A DNA stretch of 41,219 bases from Porphyromonadaceae bacterium UBA7176 (GCA_002491245.1 DKVO01000006.1:1-41219), one strand, 5' to 3'. Shown: positions 15,655-23,776, counted from the stretch's first letter. The notes: generated from the sequence alone by a model not told the origin. Program-made: numbers and translations.

Positions 15655-15791
15655 GTAGAAACGTGCCACAGCCAAACGCCGGCTCCCGGGGGATATCCCC
15701 AAGTGTCAGTGACTCAAAAGTAGCATGGCGTATTGATTGTCGGGGCCGGACTGGCGGCCCTTCGGTTACTTAACTTTGGTCACGTTTTTAC
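15655..15791 (-). ncRNA. Candidate structured small RNA, possibly 6S-like
   Basis: The stretch starts where transcription from the promoter at 15826-15796 should begin. The first bases (UGUAA then AAACGUG, about 15791-15781) pair with CACGUUU then UACA (about 15665-15655): 11 bp with one mismatch, prolonged by CCA/UGG. Inside are a GGGCCG/CGGCCC hairpin (about 15735-15756), an ACGCC/GGCGU helix that continues as GCU/AGC, and a GGGG-AUAU-CCCC hairpin (about 15689-15700). A closing helix made by both ends enclosing a loop with hairpins is the general plan of 6S RNA, but no sequence match to a known family can be claimed. No ORF with a plausible start lies here. It could instead be part of a longer mscL leader. 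The rest of 15413-15871 shows only AT-rich spacer and the two promoters. Confidence 0.55.
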
Positions 15792-15795
15792 ACTG

Positions 15796-15826
15796 CAAAA
15801 TTATAGATAATTTTAGAAGCGTCAAA
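15796..15826 (-). promoter_or_regulatory. Strong promoter directed into the gene-free region upstream of mscL
   Basis: Minus strand TTTG (15826-15823), 19-nt spacer, TAATTTTG (15803-15796). This is a full consensus promoter, yet the nearest downstream start codon (mscL, 15412) is about 380 nt away and has its own promoter, so this one probably serves a non-coding RNA. Confidence 0.8.
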
Positions 15827-15871
15827 TAAAAATTGTGTTAAAATAATTTAATCGTCAGACTCCTAATGGCC

Positions 15872-16597
15872 TTACAGAGCCTTCAGGGCTATGCATAGTG
15901 CCGTTGCGGCGAGAGTGAGTACTACGAAATCGGAGTGGCGGATGCTAATTGAATTGAGTTTGAGCGACGGGATGTAGGCTATTACAGGCGATGCGATGTA
16001 GAGGGTGGCGGAGGAATGGTCGGCTTCGGTTTTCTTGCCGCCGAAAGCAAAGGTCCGAACGAGCAGGAAGCAGATCAGGCCGATGCTTCCGCCGATTATC
16101 CCACCCACAAGCAAATCACCGGGATAATGCACTCCGAGATGTATCCGTGAGTAGCAGTTGAGCAAGGCCCAGGCGCCGATGGCGACTGCAAACCGTCGTT
16201 GGCCGATTAATGGAGCCATGAGTCCGACGAGGGCAAAGGTATTTGCGGCGTGGCATGAGGGGAAGCCGAAGTTGCCGCCACGGTAGCCATCGACGATATG
16301 TACGAGCGCGCTGAGAGGATTTTGCAGGTTGGCCGGGCGCAGACGCTGTACTTCAGGACGTATTACGGTGGCGCAAAGCTGGTCGGCGGCCGTGACGGCT
16401 ATTGCGGTGGCGAGTATGATGATGAAGGTCTTACGCCATCCGTACGACCTCACAAGCGCGATGAGTAAGGCTGCGTACATCGGTATCCATACAAAGCGGT
16501 CGGACGACAGCTTCATGAACTGGTCGGCGAAGTCGCAGTGGATGCCGTTGAAGAATAAAAAGATATCTGTGTCGAGGTTGATGAGAAAATCAATCAT
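15872..16597 (-). CDS. PAP2-family membrane phosphatase
   Basis: 241 residues with about six hydrophobic segments. The three phosphatase motifs of the type-2 phosphatidic acid phosphatase family are present: an RPEVQRLRP region (motif 1), FPSCHAAN (motif 2, with Ser and His in place) and SRIHLGVHYPGD (motif 3, catalytic His). Such enzymes remove phosphate from lipid phosphates such as undecaprenyl pyrophosphate or lipid A. The start overlaps the stop of the upstream phosphotransferase-like gene (ATGA at 16597-16594), so the two are coupled. A C-terminal extension of about 50 residues carries one more hydrophobic helix. Exact substrate not visible. Confidence 0.88.
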   Translation of the reverse strand: MIDFLINLDTDIFLFFNGIHCDFADQFMKLSSDRFVWIPMYAALLIALVRSYGWRKTFIIILATAIAVTAADQLCATVIRPEVQRLRPANLQNPLSALVHIVDGYRGGNFGFPSCHAANTFALVGLMAPLIGQRRFAVAIGAWALLNCYSRIHLGVHYPGDLLVGGIIGGSIGLICFLLVRTFAFGGKKTEADHSSATLYIASPVIAYIPSLKLNSISIRHSDFVVLTLAATALCIALKAL

Positions 16598-18387
16598 AAG
16601 GAGTCGAGATAGTTGTATAGTTCCTGTATATATGCTTTCGCCTTGTCGGTCTTGGCGTTGTCGCCACTTGTGTTGCCGGTGGCGATGTCGATAAAGGCGG
16701 TGCCTGTGCTGTCGGTCAGGGCTATGGTATTGGGAGAGGTGTAGAATGCGAATGGAGACTCAAGTTCGGAGAGCATGTCGCGGCTGAATACAAATTTGGA
16801 ATTGTCGATGCCAAGCTGTCCGAGTAATGTGGCTGCAAGGTCGGTCTGGCTTCCGTAGCGGTCGATGTGTATGCCGTGGCCGGTAAGGGCGTTGCCGCTT
16901 AGTATGAGCGGAATTTGGTGGCGCTCGTCTTCGCCGGTGAGGTTTTTGGGGTAGCTTCCCCAGTGGTCGGGCACAATTATCATGACATATGGTCTGGAGA
17001 GCAGGGCGAGGCTGTCGGCGAAATCTCCGATGCAGCTATCGGCATAGGCGAAAGCGTTGGCGGCAGGGGTGCTGTGGTGGCTTCTGAAAGGCACTTCGAA
17101 CGGCTCGTGACTGCTCGAGGTCTGGATTACGCGCAGTTGCGGCGCATCGGTGTTGCAGTTTTGTGCGTCGGAGAGTGCGTGCCGGAACACAAGATGGTCG
17201 TGTGCTCCCCATTTGCCCGTGCGCTCGGACATGGGAAAGTCGCGGTCGCTGACGATGTCTTCGAAGCCGCAGTTTACCAGATAGGCCTTCATGTTGGTGA
17301 AGTTGATGTCGCCTCCATAGTAGTATTTGAGTTTGTAACCGGCCTCTTTAAGTGCGCGAGGAAGCGATGGCAGGCCTTCGCTTTTGCCGGGGTATTTCAT
17401 CAGGCTTGTGTTCGGCTGTCCGGGTATCGCACCCAGGATTGCCGGCAAGGCCCTGTCGGTGCGGAAGCTCGAGGCATAGAAATTGTCGAATATCACACCG
17501 TTACGGGCGATGGAGTCGAGTCTGACTGCGATAGCCTCGCCTCCCTGAACCGGAAGCAGATGCGAGGAGAAACTTTCGGCGATGACGAGGTATATGTCGG
17601 GCCGTCCGTTGATGATGGTGTCGGGTGGCGTTGTAGCCTTGGTCATCATCGATCTGAATGTTTCTGCCGATGCCTCGGGGTCGAGGTATCTGAACATTTT
17701 GCCGAAGTCGGCCTGGTGAGTGGCGGAGTAGAGGAGGCTGAAGGCAGGGTTGACGGCGGCGTGGTTGAGGAGTGTGCGTTGACTGAAGTATGCCCGGCCG
17801 GGATTCATGGTCGACACGGTAAATCCGCCGCGGATAGGGATAAACAGTAGCCCTGTCATGATTATACCGACGATCGTTGCCCGGCCTCGGATTTCTGATA
17901 CATCAGGGCGTATGTCCCTGTCGATCAAATAGAGGCACGTGAATAAGGTGGCTGCATAAATAAGCAATCCGATAGTTGCCGAAACAGCTTCGCCAGCTGT
18001 GGCGCTTGCGGCTGCTGCTGCCGGCGACGATGTGAAATAGAATACCGGAGTCATGTCGAGCGGAAAGCCCCAGTGACCGTAAAGGCCGAGGTTGGCTACC
18101 GCAGTGAGTGCCATAAGTATCGACGCGACGGCGAAGTAGACTGTCCGGGTGATTTTGAGCCATCCGGCGCCAGTCCATATACCGGCGGTCATCAGGATAA
18201 ACGGTATGGCGCTGAGGTATCCGGCCACGGTGCAGTCCATCGCAAGGCCGTGCCACACTGTCTGCAGGTAGTCGGATATATTCAGGGAGTTGTCGCCGTA
18301 AAGAGTCAGAAATATCGGCTTCTGCACGGCCCCGGCAGAAGCGAGGGTCGCGAACACCGCTACAAATTTCAGTATAAATCGCAACAT
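16594..18387 (-). CDS. LTA-synthase / phosphoethanolamine-transferase-like membrane enzyme (sulfatase fold)
   Basis: About 597 residues. Four or five N-terminal membrane helices (to about 190), then a periplasmic alkaline-phosphatase/sulfatase-fold domain. Metal and nucleophile motifs: YLVIAESFSSHL (Glu), SSFRTDRALPAIL (Thr nucleophile region), KWGAHDHLVF, and IIVPDHWGSYP (Asp-His), with a late His in ERHQIPLILSG. Family members transfer phosphoglycerol or phosphoethanolamine from a phospholipid to an envelope acceptor. The start is set at the ATG at 18387: the longer ORF (18441) would begin upstream of the -7 box at 18420-18413. It is followed by a PAP2 phosphatase, which may act on the lipid product or on the same acceptor. 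Confidence 0.85.
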   Translation of the reverse strand: MLRFILKFVAVFATLASAGAVQKPIFLTLYGDNSLNISDYLQTVWHGLAMDCTVAGYLSAIPFILMTAGIWTGAGWLKITRTVYFAVASILMALTAVANLGLYGHWGFPLDMTPVFYFTSSPAAAAASATAGEAVSATIGLLIYAATLFTCLYLIDRDIRPDVSEIRGRATIVGIIMTGLLFIPIRGGFTVSTMNPGRAYFSQRTLLNHAAVNPAFSLLYSATHQADFGKMFRYLDPEASAETFRSMMTKATTPPDTIINGRPDIYLVIAESFSSHLLPVQGGEAIAVRLDSIARNGVIFDNFYASSFRTDRALPAILGAIPGQPNTSLMKYPGKSEGLPSLPRALKEAGYKLKYYYGGDINFTNMKAYLVNCGFEDIVSDRDFPMSERTGKWGAHDHLVFRHALSDAQNCNTDAPQLRVIQTSSSHEPFEVPFRSHHSTPAANAFAYADSCIGDFADSLALLSRPYVMIIVPDHWGSYPKNLTGEDERHQIPLILSGNALTGHGIHIDRYGSQTDLAATLLGQLGIDNSKFVFSRDMLSELESPFAFYTSPNTIALTDSTGTAFIDIATGNTSGDNAKTDKAKAYIQELYNYLDSL

Positions 18388-18412
18388 ACCCGTCAATGAG
18401 TCAATATCTTTA

Positions 18413-18420
18413 CAAAGATA
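18413..18420 (-). promoter_or_regulatory. -7 promoter element of the phosphotransferase-like gene
   Basis: TATCTTTG on the minus strand (18420-18413) matches TAnnTTTG and lies 25 nt before the chosen ATG at 18387. A clear TTTG box at the right distance is not present. Its position decides against the upstream start at 18441. Confidence 0.6.
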
Positions 18421-18460
18421 CGAAAAAAATCTTCTCCTCAAGCCGGCAGTGTGTGAAAAA

Positions 18461-18492
18461 TTTGCCTGTTAAAGTGAAATTTTGTAATTTTG
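18461..18492 (+). promoter_or_regulatory. Promoter of efp
   Basis: TTTG (18461-18464), 20-nt spacer, TAATTTTG (18485-18492). The leader to the ATG at 18539 is about 40 nt. Confidence 0.87.
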
Positions 18493-18538
18493 CACCCTGC
18501 AAAGGCTATAAAAGGCAAATATCTCACACAACACATAT

Positions 18539-19105
18539 ATGATTAACGCACAAGACATCAAGAACGGCACCTGCATCCGCATGGACGGGAGCCTGTACTT
18601 CTGCGTGGAGTTTCTCCACGTAAAGCCCGGCAAAGGCAACACATTCATGCGCACCAAGCTCAAGAACGTAGTCGACGGCCGAGTGCTCGAGCGCCGTTTC
18701 AACATCGGCGAGAAACTTGAGGACGTACGTGTAGAGCGTCGTCCCTACCAGTATCTCTATGCCGAAGGTGGCGACGATATCTTCATGGATCAGGAGACAT
18801 ACGACCAAATTCCTATCAACAAGGAGCTTGTGACCGGCAGCGCTTTCATGAAAGAAGGCGATATGGTTGAGGTCGTACGCGACGCTTCGACCGACACTGT
18901 CCTCTATGCCGAAATGCCTGTGAAGACTGTCCTCGAGATCACTTACACCGAGCCCGGTATCAAGGGCGACACAGCCACCAACACTCTCAAGCCGGCTACT
19001 GTAGAAACCGGTGCTGAAGTGCGTGTGCCCCTCTTCTGCAACATCGGCGACAAAATCCGTATCGACACACGCGACGGTTCTTACCTCGAGCGAGTGAAAG
19101 AATAA
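18539..19105 (+). CDS. efp: Translation elongation factor P
   Basis: 188 residues in three beta-barrel domains. EF-P binds between the P and E sites of the ribosome and relieves stalling at proline runs. Domain I carries the loop VKPGKGNTFMRTK with Lys32 at the tip, the residue that is modified in many bacteria. Domain II has EGDMVEV, and domain III ends with the signature-like NIGDKIRIDTRDGSYLERV. Full length, monocistronic, with its own promoter and a hairpin after the stop. Confidence 0.96.
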   Translation: MINAQDIKNGTCIRMDGSLYFCVEFLHVKPGKGNTFMRTKLKNVVDGRVLERRFNIGEKLEDVRVERRPYQYLYAEGGDDIFMDQETYDQIPINKELVTGSAFMKEGDMVEVVRDASTDTVLYAEMPVKTVLEITYTEPGIKGDTATNTLKPATVETGAEVRVPLFCNIGDKIRIDTRDGSYLERVKE

Positions 19106-19120
19106 TCCCTTTCCATTTTA

Positions 19121-19165
19121 TCATACACAAATCCCCGGCAGCGATGTCGGGGATTTGTTGTATGA
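19121..19165 (+). terminator. Hairpin terminator after efp
   Basis: A long interrupted stem: TCATACA and AAATCCCCG (19121-19137) pair with CGGGGATTT and TGTATGA (19148-19165). No T tract follows, so it may act as a 3' stabiliser or a Rho-assisted end. Confidence 0.6.
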
Positions 19166-19311
19166 TGACGCCTGAGAACATAAACGTCCGTACGCTTGTT
19201 ATATTTACGAAGGCACGCGGACGGCGTGAGGGATTGTAATCCTATCATCAACAGACGGCTGAAATCGCCGCCGACGACCGCTTCTCTCCCGGCCTCAGAT
19301 GTTATCATACG

Positions 19312-19350
19312 CGACAAGCCCTCCGTCATATTGTGGCGGAGGGCTTGTCG
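19312..19350 (-). terminator. Hairpin downstream of the triple-repeat secreted protein gene
   Basis: A perfect 14-bp stem, CGACAAGCCCTCCG (19312-19325) with its complement at 19337-19350, starts 13 nt after the stop codon at 19363 (minus strand). No T tract. The 145 nt between this and the efp hairpin (19166-19311) show no gene or clear signal. Confidence 0.65.
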
Positions 19351-19362
19351 TGGATACTGTCG

Positions 19363-21372
19363 TTATTTGACTAATACTTTTGTCGCTTTGCCGTTATGGC
19401 GCTTTATGTATATTCCGGACGAGGGTTTGTCAACCTTCACTCCCTGAAGGTTGTAGTACTCGGCCTTTCCGTTTTCGGCAGTCTCGATATCTATCACTTT
19501 GCTGCTCTTCGGGAGCTCGAGTGTGAACATGCCATTTTTATTGGCTTGATAGGTGTCCGGCAGGTTGAGCTCGTAGAATAGAATGCTGTTGGTGGGGAAG
19601 GTGATGGTAGAGTCGTCGAGTTTACCGTAATATTGGTCGAGCAGAGGGTTGTCGGCCTCATAACCTTCGTATTCGATGAAATAACGGGCGTGTGAGATAA
19701 CCGACATCATGCCGTCGCCGTAATCCACGCCTATCGGGCTTTCTGCGATTGTGACTTTTTCGGGGTCTGAAGCGTCGATAACGATGTAGTGCTTATGTGC
19801 GCCGCATACCGACAAGGGGTCGTACATGCTCCACCCGGTAGTGTTGTATGGATCGACGATGCGGTATATTCCTTCGGTGTCGGTGTTGCGCTCGATAACG
19901 ATGTCGTATGTGTCGTTGGAATGACCGTTGTATATCGAGGCGATGATGTCCTCGGTGTACTTACCTGTGCCGAGCACCTCCCAGTTGCCTTTGTTGACCT
20001 CGATGCTGAAGAATTGTTTAGTGGCTCCTGCCAATACTTTTTCATTGGCATCGAGAGCGACGGCTATGGCAGTGTAGACGCCTGTCTTTGTGAGCCCTTG
20101 GGTATAGCGTGGTCCACAATCCACTTCATCAGTAGATATTTTCGCAGCCTGAGTGAATAAATCGGGCGAAGCTTCAAAGCGACCGAAGAAGCATCCGTAC
20201 AATATTTTGTCGTATTCACCTGCGGCTTCTACCGAGAATGAATACTTCTGGTCGGGTGCGCATTGGTTGGAAATGATGTTGAGCTCGCAATCAGAAGCCT
20301 GCGTCGGCATTGTCACACGGAAACGGCCGTCGAGGTTGGCGCTGTACATATTTCCGTTCTTGTAGTTTGCCTGACTTATCCAGAGGGTCTGCACGGGGAA
20401 GGTGATGATATGTCCGTCGTAGCTGCCGAAAAGACCGTAGTCTTCGATAAAAGCGTTGTCGCCTCCGTTTTCTTTGTAATATCCGGCCTGGGAACCGACT
20501 GTGATGTTGCCGTCGCCAAGGTCAAATCCCATGTTCTGGGTCGATATATACACTCTTTTGCCGTCTTCGGCGTGGATATATAGGTCGTTGCACTTGCCGT
20601 CGGCAGCGAGATGCGCGTATGGAGCGACAAGTTTGAAATATCCCGGAGTCGACGTGCTTTCCATTATTTCTACATTCCATGTGGCTATGTCGGGCTCGTG
20701 GAATGATGTGAGGAAAGCGTCGGTGTAGACGGCTTGACCCAGGCTGATCCATTCGGGTTTGGGTTCTGGTATGACGACTTTGAACTGCCCTTTGTCATTG
20801 GATGTGTACATGCTGCTGTTGCCTTGTTTTATAAACAGCGAATTTTGAGGGAACGTGATGCTTTTGCCGTTGGAGATTCCCCATTGAGAGTCGTCGATGT
20901 AGTCGTCGTAACCTGCTTCTTTATAGTATCCGGCCTGAGATCCGAAAGTGATGTTCCCATCGCCGAGGTCAAAACCCATGTCCTGTGTCGATATGTATAC
21001 CTTGCCGGCTTTCTCAGCGTGGATATAGAGGTCGTTGCATTTGCCGTCGGCTGTGAGATGTGCATACGGGGCTACAAGTCGATAGTAGCCCGGGATGGTG
21101 GAGCTTTCCATTATCTCTACTTCCCATGTCGATACCTCGGGAGTGTGGTAGCTTGTCAGAAACCCGTCGGTATATTCGGTCATTCCGAGACTGGCCCATT
21201 CCTGGGCTGCGGCCTTTCTGTGGTTTAGGACGGTGGGACTTTCGCTTTCATGGGATTGTTCGAGGGAGACTTGGATTGGACTGATTTCGGCCTTTGTCGC
21301 GGTTTTGGGCGCTGCCGCGTGTGCGGACACGACGACCGACAGGGCTACTGCCAATGTGTAGAGCTTTTTCAT
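19363..21372 (-). CDS. Secreted protein with three repeated beta-rich domains and a C-terminal tag
   Basis: 669 residues, family not recognised. A signal peptide (MKKLYTLAVALSVVVSAHA) is followed by a Ser/Glu-rich linker. Domains 1 (about 58-200) and 2 (about 207-355) are near copies: both hold FLTS, H-P, TW-VEIMES, PGY, LVAPYAHL, ADGKCNDLYIHAE, VYISTQ and MGFDLGDGNIT. Domain 3 (about 462-608) is a diverged copy (YTEDIIASIYNG, YRIVDPYNT, PIGVDYGDGMM). Between 2 and 3 lies a different segment (about 360-460). The last 35 residues (YYNLQGVKV, GIYIKR, KATKVLVK) are like a common C-terminal module of exported Bacteroidales proteins that resembles type IX secretion or surface-sorting tags. Single gene with its own promoter. 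No catalytic motif seen; a ligand-binding or surface role is a guess. Confidence 0.72.
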   Translation of the reverse strand: MKKLYTLAVALSVVVSAHAAAPKTATKAEISPIQVSLEQSHESESPTVLNHRKAAAQEWASLGMTEYTDGFLTSYHTPEVSTWEVEIMESSTIPGYYRLVAPYAHLTADGKCNDLYIHAEKAGKVYISTQDMGFDLGDGNITFGSQAGYYKEAGYDDYIDDSQWGISNGKSITFPQNSLFIKQGNSSMYTSNDKGQFKVVIPEPKPEWISLGQAVYTDAFLTSFHEPDIATWNVEIMESTSTPGYFKLVAPYAHLAADGKCNDLYIHAEDGKRVYISTQNMGFDLGDGNITVGSQAGYYKENGGDNAFIEDYGLFGSYDGHIITFPVQTLWISQANYKNGNMYSANLDGRFRVTMPTQASDCELNIISNQCAPDQKYSFSVEAAGEYDKILYGCFFGRFEASPDLFTQAAKISTDEVDCGPRYTQGLTKTGVYTAIAVALDANEKVLAGATKQFFSIEVNKGNWEVLGTGKYTEDIIASIYNGHSNDTYDIVIERNTDTEGIYRIVDPYNTTGWSMYDPLSVCGAHKHYIVIDASDPEKVTIAESPIGVDYGDGMMSVISHARYFIEYEGYEADNPLLDQYYGKLDDSTITFPTNSILFYELNLPDTYQANKNGMFTLELPKSSKVIDIETAENGKAEYYNLQGVKVDKPSSGIYIKRHNGKATKVLVK

Positions 21373-21449
21373 ACGGTTTTCGCTGGATTAGGCTTTAGTT
21401 GTTTTTAATGTTGTTTATAGTATGTCTGTTGTTTTATGTAATTTGCTGG

Positions 21450-21480
21450 CAAATTTATTTAAAAATATTTGTGTGTACAA
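21450..21480 (-). promoter_or_regulatory. Promoter of the triple-repeat secreted protein gene
   Basis: Minus strand TTG (21480-21478), 20-nt spacer, TAAATTTG (21457-21450). The leader to the ATG at 21372 is about 70 nt and AT-rich. Confidence 0.65.
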
Positions 21481-21492
21481 CATTTTGTGCTG

Positions 21493-21531
21493 ATAAAAAT
21501 AAAACAGGCAGGAATTTGCCGTTCCTGCCTG
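21493..21531 (-). terminator. Rho-independent terminator of rho
   Basis: On the minus strand a 10-bp stem (CAGGCAGGAA, 21531-21522, with TTCCTGCCTG, 21514-21505) encloses a 7-nt loop and is followed by TTTTATTTTTA. It lies 23 nt after the rho stop codon. Confidence 0.9.
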
Positions 21532-21554
21532 TGCCATTATGATTTTATTGCGCG

Positions 21555-23531
21555 TCAGTCGCCCATTGTGCGTAGCAGTTCGTCGTTGTCGCGTGTGCGC
21601 TCCATGCGGTCGCGTATGAACTCCATAGCTTCGATGGAGTTGCGGTCGCTGAGGTAGCGGCGGAGTATCCACATGCGGTTGAGGGTCTCGCTGCGAAGCA
21701 GCAGGTCGTCGCGGCGTGTGCTCGATGCCATGATGTCGACGGCAGGGAAGATGCGTTTGTTCGACAGCTTGCGGTCGAGCTGCAGCTCCATGTTGCCTGT
21801 TCCTTTGAACTCTTCGAAGATTACTTCGTCCATCTTCGAGCTTGTCTCTGTCAAGGCTGTGGCTATGATTGTGAGAGATCCGCCACCTTCGATGTTGCGT
21901 GCCGCGCCAAAGAAGCGTTTGGGCTTCTGGAGGGCGTTTGCGTCAACACCGCCGGAGAGTATTTTGCCCGATGCCGGCGCGCAGGTGTTGTAGGCGCGTG
22001 CGAGACGGGTGATGGAGTCGAGCAGGATCACGACATCGTGGCCGCACTCAACCATGCGTTTTGCTTTCTCGAGTACGATGCCTGCGATTTTCACGTGCCG
22101 GTCGGCCGGCTCGTCGAATGTGGAGGCGATGACTTCGGCGTTGACGCTGCGTTGCATGTCGGTAACTTCCTCGGGACGTTCGTCGATGAGGAGAATCATG
22201 ATGTATGTCTCCGGGTGGTTTTCGGCGATAGCGTTGGCGATATCCTTGAGAAGCAGTGTCTTACCGGTTTTGGGTGGTGCGACGATGAGTCCGCGCTGGC
22301 CTTTGCCTATGGGTGCGAACATATCGACCACGCGGGTCGACATCGTGCACGAACGGCCGGAGGTGAGGTCGAATTTTTCGTCGGGGAAAAGTGGTGTGAG
22401 GTGTTCAAAAGCCACGCGGTCGCGGATAAACTCGAGGCTGCGTCCGTTGACGCGCTGCACATCGGTGAGGGGGAAGTATTTCTCGCCTTCGCGCGGAGCG
22501 CGGATTGTGGCTTCCACGACGTCGCCTTGCCGGAGGCCGAAAGCCTTGATCTGGGGCATGGTCACATACACGTCGTCGGGCGATGGCAGATAGTTGAAGT
22601 CGGCCGAGCGGAGGAAACCAAACCCTTCGGGTACGATTTCGAGCACGCCTGTGGCCTGTAGAATTCCGTCGAAGTCGTAGCGAGGTTGTTGCTGCTGCTG
22701 ACGGCGCTCCATGCGTTCCTGTTGGCGTTGTTTTTTATTTTTTTTGCCGTTGCCCTGCTGTTGTTGCTGGCCTTGCCGGTCGGGTTCGCCTATGGTGATG
22801 GGATTGTTGGTTGCCGAGGCTGCTGCGTCGTCGCGGTCGCGCTGGTTGCGCGGAGTGAATTTGCGGCCTTCGCTACGGGGGAAGAATTCGCTGAGGGCAG
22901 GGTTGCTGCCGGGGGCGAAGCGCGAACGGCTTGCCTGACCTTCGTCCTGTGTGTTCTCTTGAGCAACGGCGCTGTCGTTCTGAGAAACTGCTTCTGTGTC
23001 GGCTTCTTTTGCAGGAGTTTCAGCCTGTATCTCTGTCTCCTTTGCCGCAGCCTCCTCTGTCTCGGCTGCCTGAACTGGAGATGCAGCCGGCTCTATGGCT
23101 GTTTCAGTTACCGGTTGCTGGGCGGCTTCGTCGGCTTTGGCCTTTTTGGGGCGCCCACGACGTTTGCGTTCGGGTGTCTTCTCTTGTTCGGCTGCGTTGT
23201 CAGATGCTTCGGCTTTCTCTTCGGGGGCTTTCACGGCTTCGGTTTCTGCTTTTGCAGTCTCTGTTGCAGGTTGTTCGGGAGTTGTCTTCTCGGTCTCTTT
23301 GTCTGCTGCCGGTTCTTTTTTCTTGCGGCCGCGTTTTTTAGGCGTTTTGGCCGATTCGTTCTCGGCAATCTTGTTTGCGCGGACAGCGGCGCTTGTCTCG
23401 GCCTGACGGTCGAGTATGAGGAAGCATAAGTCTTCTTTAGAGATACGGTCGACTTTCTTGAGACCCAGATTTTCGGCCAATGCCTTTATCTCGGCATCGG
23501 TCATTTCGGTAAGTTGGGTGAGATTGTACAT
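21555..23531 (-). CDS. rho: Transcription termination factor Rho with a long disordered insert
   Basis: 658 residues against about 420 in E. coli. Residues 1-45 are the N-terminal helical domain (SAP-like, LTEMTDAEIKALAENLG). Residues about 45-285 are a low-complexity insert rich in Ala, Glu, Lys, Pro and Gln, with two AT-hook-like basic clusters (KKRGRKKK near 65 and RRGRPKK near 124) and Gln runs near 254-258 and 278-282. The RNA-binding cold-shock-like domain is about 286-365 (GFGFLRSADFNYL). The ATPase domain has Walker A APPKTGKT (about 418-425), Walker B VILLDSITRLARAYN, and the Q-loop and arginine finger further on. In Bacteroides thetaiotaomicron a comparable Rho insert drives phase separation needed for gut fitness. 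Own promoter and terminator. Confidence 0.95.
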   Translation of the reverse strand: MYNLTQLTEMTDAEIKALAENLGLKKVDRISKEDLCFLILDRQAETSAAVRANKIAENESAKTPKKRGRKKKEPAADKETEKTTPEQPATETAKAETEAVKAPEEKAEASDNAAEQEKTPERKRRGRPKKAKADEAAQQPVTETAIEPAASPVQAAETEEAAAKETEIQAETPAKEADTEAVSQNDSAVAQENTQDEGQASRSRFAPGSNPALSEFFPRSEGRKFTPRNQRDRDDAAASATNNPITIGEPDRQGQQQQQGNGKKNKKQRQQERMERRQQQQQPRYDFDGILQATGVLEIVPEGFGFLRSADFNYLPSPDDVYVTMPQIKAFGLRQGDVVEATIRAPREGEKYFPLTDVQRVNGRSLEFIRDRVAFEHLTPLFPDEKFDLTSGRSCTMSTRVVDMFAPIGKGQRGLIVAPPKTGKTLLLKDIANAIAENHPETYIMILLIDERPEEVTDMQRSVNAEVIASTFDEPADRHVKIAGIVLEKAKRMVECGHDVVILLDSITRLARAYNTCAPASGKILSGGVDANALQKPKRFFGAARNIEGGGSLTIIATALTETSSKMDEVIFEEFKGTGNMELQLDRKLSNKRIFPAVDIMASSTRRDDLLLRSETLNRMWILRRYLSDRNSIEAMEFIRDRMERTRDNDELLRTMGD

Positions 23532-23717
23532 TCTTGATGTAAGGGGCTACCGCCTGTGTGGCGCAGCATGTGTGTGGATGAAATAACTATAGGGGGAAAC
23601 CGCCGCGTCGCACGGTGTTGGGTGGCTTCGTCGGTATACGGGCCGGAAGAGGGAGGGGTGGGACGCTGTTGAGGGAAATTGCCGGAAGACATCGCCGGCT
23701 CTGCCGGATGCTTTTCG
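23532..23717 (-). promoter_or_regulatory. Long C-rich leader of rho, possible autoregulatory rut site
   Basis: About 185 nt lie between the predicted transcription start and the rho ATG. In the mRNA the part from about 23685 to 23640 is rich in C and poor in G (it includes CCCACCCCTCCCTCTTCC), the kind of sequence Rho binds. Rho of other bacteria limits its own synthesis through such a leader. A 63-codon ORF (23692-23501) runs through the leader and overlaps the rho start, but its codon use looks random. The stretch from 23755 to 23838 holds the divergent promoter of the DUF4254 operon. Confidence 0.5.
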
Positions 23718-23723
23718 ACCCTG

Positions 23724-23754
23724 CAAAGTTACGGTTTTTTATTTAAACGGCAAA
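23724..23754 (-). promoter_or_regulatory. Promoter of rho
   Basis: Minus strand TTTG (23754-23751), 19-nt spacer, TAACTTTG (23731-23724). It is back to back with the promoter at 23777-23807, with only 22 nt between the two -33 boxes. Confidence 0.82.
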
Positions 23755-23776
23755 ATTATTCTTTTGGTTCATAATT

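Noticed and set aside
15655..15791. Known riboswitch such as cobalamin or TPP upstream of mscL
   Set aside because: No conserved core motif of a known riboswitch was recognised, and the mscL promoter lies downstream of the structure.
19166..19311. Possible small RNA between efp and the secreted protein gene
   Set aside because: No promoter box, no stable long-range pairing and no ORF were seen; nothing beyond the two flanking hairpins can be supported.
23501..23692. Upstream ORF of 63 codons in the rho leader
   Set aside because: Residue make-up looks random (many Pro, His and Arg) and it overlaps the rho start; kept only as a remark under the leader.
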